A DNA stretch of 64,000 nucleotides from Bog-159 sp049511415. Its GTDB lineage: Bacteria; Acidobacteriota; Terriglobia; Bryobacterales; Bryobacteraceae. A program made the position numbers and the translations under genes. Under the pieces are notes generated by a model, which was given only the letters and a program-made list of their open reading frames with translations, did not search any database and had not been told where the DNA came from. The stretch lies in NCBI GenBank assembly GCA_049511415.1, contig JBEKYC010000012.1:1-64000 (forward strand), written 5' to 3'. This document shows positions 61,548 to 64,000 of the stretch, piece after piece (position 1 is the stretch's first letter; every line of letters begins with the position of its first letter).

Positions 61548-64000
61548 TTACGGCGTCGTCACACTGCCGGGCGCGGATAGTGTCGAAGCGTCCTGACCGG
61601 AATCGATGGCCGAGATTGCATAGTAATAGGTGGTCGACCCCACCACCGTGGTGTCCGTATAGCTGGCCGTTGTGCGCGTGGCCACAAAATCCGCCGTAGT
61701 AACCGGAAGAGAGGTACTGCGGTAGATTTTGTAGCTGGATATCGGCAGACCACCGGGCGGTACCGTCTCCGACCAGGTCACAACCACTTTGGTGGCGCTG
61801 CTGGCCGTAGCTGACACGTTGGTGGGCGCGTTCGGCATCGGCGGTGTGATAGCGGTAGCGTTTGCCGAGTCCGGCGAATTGTCGTTATCTGTATCCGTTG
61901 CCACCACATAGCAATAGTATTTCGTGCTGGCTGTCGCGCCAGTCCACGTGAAGCTGGTGGCGGTCGGGGATGATGCCGTGCCGGCTTTGGGCTGCCCCGT
62001 AGGCGCCGTGCCGCAATAAACCGTGAAATGCGCGGCGGCCGCGCCACCTGGCGCCGGAGACCAGTTCCAGGTCACCTGGACCTTGGTGGCCGCGGTAGCA
62101 GCCGCCGCGACGTTGGTTGGCGCCGGCGGCAAAGGCAGCGTGGTGGCCGAGACCGGAGTGGATGCGACCGAATCGTCTCCGGCCGAGTCGACCGCGACGA
62201 TCTCGAAGTAGTAAGTCGTACCGGGCTCGAGCGAAGTGCTCGAATAGCTGGTCCCCTTCGTGGTGGTGGACGTCGGAAAATCACCGTTCGTCGTGCTCGC
62301 GTAGACCTTGTAATTGGAGACCGCTAAGCCCAGCGGCGGCACGTTTTCGGTCCACGCCAGGGTGATTTTCGACGCGGAAGTGGGCGTCGCCGTCACGCTG
62401 GTCGGCGAATTCGGCAACGGCAGGGTTGTGGCACTTGCGATGGGCGACATCGATGAAGGTAGTTTGCTTTCCACCGCAATCACGCCGTAGTAGTACGTGG
62501 TCGCCGGGTTTAGCGGCATATTTGTGAATTTTGCCGAGGTTCCCGGCGTTGTGGCGATTTGCGTGAGGTCGTTTTTCGAAGCGCCGGACCAAACCTGATA
62601 TTGGCTTACCGTGCCTGTAGTCGGAGGGACCCAGGTCAACTTGATCTCCGTCGGCGTAGCTGCCGTCGCGATCAGGCCCGTCGGGCTGTTCGGCGGCAGG
62701 CTTCCAGCCGTCGTCAGGCTAAGTGTGTTCGACAATGCCGAATTATTATTTGCCATGTCGAACGCTTGAACCTGGTAGTTATACTGCGTGCTGATATTCA
62801 GGGGACCGTAATCCACATACGTCGTCCACGCGGTATTTGCGATCCAGACGCCCGTGCACGGCTGTGTCGGCGGATTGGGAGCGCATCGCAGCACGTTATA
62901 GCCGGCAACGCCGACGTTATCCGAGGAGGCAGTCCACGACAAGGAGGCCGTGCCGTAGCCAGCGGTCCCCACCAGAGCGGTCGGCGCCGATGGCGGCTCT
63001 GTGTCCGGAGGCGAAACCAGCCGCGCGTTATAGCTGTAAGCGGTAACGGTGAAGTCGGCGATCTGGTCGGCGTTGCTGGCGTCTGAGTTTGCATTGTCCA
63101 GGATTATACTTTCCGTGCAGCTATCCGTGGTACAGGTGCAATTGGCCGCGCCACCGTTGGCCACCGTGCCGCCATAGGTCTCGTATTGAAAAAAGTAGTC
63201 TGTTCCCTGGGCCGACAGGTAGAGAATGGGTGTGTAGTTGGCTTGAGTATAATTCGCCAGGTTCTGCATGGTAATCCCGAAGTTCTCGTCCAGCGTTGCC
63301 CAAAAACTGAACGGGTCCCGCGTCCGGTAGAAATCGGGGGGCTGCACATTATATTCAGAGTTCTCCGTTTTCCAAAGCCAGGATTCGCTGACCGCGACTG
63401 GTTTTCCCGCCAATTGCGCCTGCTGGGCGATAAGTAAGGCGTTGCTAAGATAACTCGTCCCCTCCCAGGTGAGAATCGGATACATGTGATAGTCGATATA
63501 GTCCAATGGCAGCGCCACATAGTCGAGAACGTACTCCAGCAGGCCGTCTGGGGGGAAAGCTCCCAGCCACGTTCCGAAGCCGGCGCCCAATGGGATAGTC
63601 AGGTTGACCAACCGCACGGAGACGATTTCCCCTGCAATCATGGCGGCGGCGTCGACCGGGTTATTGAGATTGGATTGTCCGGTGGCGGCGGCTTCCGTAT
63701 CCGGCTCCTCGGCCAGCACAAGATAATCCGGTTTGATATCTTGCGCGATGGTGGCCGCCATGGTGGCGCGCCCAGCCATGTACTCGGGCCAACTAAGCCC
63801 TGCATAATAGGCGGTGAGCGGCGGGTTGTTCCAAGAACCGGCTTCCGGTTGGTTGGTCAACAGGATCGTGTTTTCCACGATCACTTTCATGCCCATCGCC
63901 TGGATATCCGCTACCAACTCCTCATAGAAGGTCAGGTACGGCTGCATTGCGGACTGGCTGCCCCAGTAGCCTTCGTACAACAGGGGAAAGCCGATCGATA
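61548..64000 (-). CDS. Secreted clan-A-like hydrolase domain with five FN3 modules (5' end outside window)
   Basis: At least 816 codons. The frame is open to the window end, and the last visible residues (IGFPLLYEG) align with the interior of the 55958 paralogue, so the signal peptide and N-terminus lie beyond 64000. The barrel domain shows VLAEEPDTEAAATG (acid/base-like Glu), GAGFGTW, DYIDYHMYPIL and VSESWLWK (nucleophile-like Glu), residue for residue like the paralogue. Five FN3 domains follow. It ends 159 bp before the start of the next paralogue. It was probably created by tandem duplication, with later change of C-terminal modules. Confidence 0.8.
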   Translation of the reverse strand, partial: SIGFPLLYEGYWGSQSAMQPYLTFYEELVADIQAMGMKVIVENTILLTNQPEAGSWNNPPLTAYYAGLSWPEYMAGRATMAATIAQDIKPDYLVLAEEPDTEAAATGQSNLNNPVDAAAMIAGEIVSVRLVNLTIPLGAGFGTWLGAFPPDGLLEYVLDYVALPLDYIDYHMYPILTWEGTSYLSNALLIAQQAQLAGKPVAVSESWLWKTENSEYNVQPPDFYRTRDPFSFWATLDENFGITMQNLANYTQANYTPILYLSAQGTDYFFQYETYGGTVANGGAANCTCTTDSCTESIILDNANSDASNADQIADFTVTAYSYNARLVSPPDTEPPSAPTALVGTAGYGTASLSWTASSDNVGVAGYNVLRCAPNPPTQPCTGVWIANTAWTTYVDYGPLNISTQYNYQVQAFDMANNNSALSNTLSLTTAGSLPPNSPTGLIATAATPTEIKLTWVPPTTGTVSQYQVWSGASKNDLTQIATTPGTSAKFTNMPLNPATTYYYGVIAVESKLPSSMSPIASATTLPLPNSPTSVTATPTSASKITLAWTENVPPLGLAVSNYKVYASTTNGDFPTSTTTKGTSYSSTSLEPGTTYYFEIVAVDSAGDDSVASTPVSATTLPLPPAPTNVAAAATAATKVQVTWNWSPAPGGAAAAHFTVYCGTAPTGQPKAGTASSPTATSFTWTGATASTKYYCYVVATDTDNDNSPDSANATAITPPMPNAPTNVSATASSATKVVVTWSETVPPGGLPISSYKIYRSTSLPVTTADFVATRTTASYTDTTVVGSTTYYYAISAIDSGQDASTLSAPGSVTTP

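Overview
The window is a GC-rich (about 60% by eye) bacterial chromosome segment. It is almost entirely a large surface/extracellular polysaccharide locus followed by a block of secreted and outer-membrane proteins. The best guess for the host is an acidobacterium of the Solibacter/Bryobacter type. The evidence is the C-terminal domain of the protein at 59475-61388, which looks like the Solibacter-type TIGR03437 domain, plus an Oar-like TonB-dependent receptor with a carboxypeptidase-regulatory N-terminus and several very large secreted proteins with FN3 or Ig-like folds. No rRNA, tRNA, CRISPR array, phage module or insertion sequence was recognised.

Layout. 6-6657 (minus strand): acyl-CoA ligase, then an exopolysaccharide operon of CapK-like ligase, GT4 glycosyltransferase, sugar-nucleotide epimerase and WecA/MraY-type phosphoglycosyl transferase. 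6758-9289: a tyrosine recombinase with a dif-like inverted repeat at its 5' end, divergent from a small unknown protein and a deacetylase-like protein. 9257-15732 (minus): Wzm/Wzt-type ABC exporter, tandem GT2 glycosyltransferase and YfhO-like membrane protein. 15852-22303 (plus): methyltransferase-GT2-GT2 fusion, PAPS sulfotransferase, GT-C membrane protein. 22332-30524 (minus): sulfotransferase with a Wzt_C-like domain, methyltransferase, AsnB-type amidotransferase, heparinase II/III-like lyase, GT4, WecB. 30523-37304 (plus): Wzy/WaaL-type ligase/polymerase, a 1336-residue secreted protein, sugar-nucleotide dehydrogenase. 37298-46944: Wzx flippase, three more glycosyltransferases, two GT-C-like membrane proteins, a FemAB-like and a GNAT acyltransferase. 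46947-52433: two divergent aryl-sulfotransferase (ASST) paralogues and a third PAPS-type sulfotransferase. 52692-64000: TonB-dependent receptor and three tandem secreted proteins that look like retaining glycoside hydrolases carrying FN3 arrays or a TIGR03437 tail; the last runs off the window.

How it fits together (inference): the genes can make sugar nucleotides (epimerases, uronate-forming dehydrogenase), start chains on a lipid carrier (WecA-like), elongate them (many GT2/GT4/GT-C enzymes), decorate them (methylation, amidation, acylation, sulfation), and export them by an ABC route (Wzm/Wzt), a Wzx/Wzy route, or both. Sulfation stands out: three cytosolic PAPS-type sulfotransferases plus two exported ASST-type enzymes. 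The most notable items are: a sulfotransferase fused to the Wzt C-terminal glycan-binding fold while the local Wzt lacks that domain; a probable one-base frameshift in a G5 run at the start of the GT2 gene behind wzt; a dif-like site upstream of the recombinase; an 8-bp repeat inside the lyase gene; near-consensus divergent promoters for the ASST pair; and a tandem family of putative clan-A-like hydrolases.
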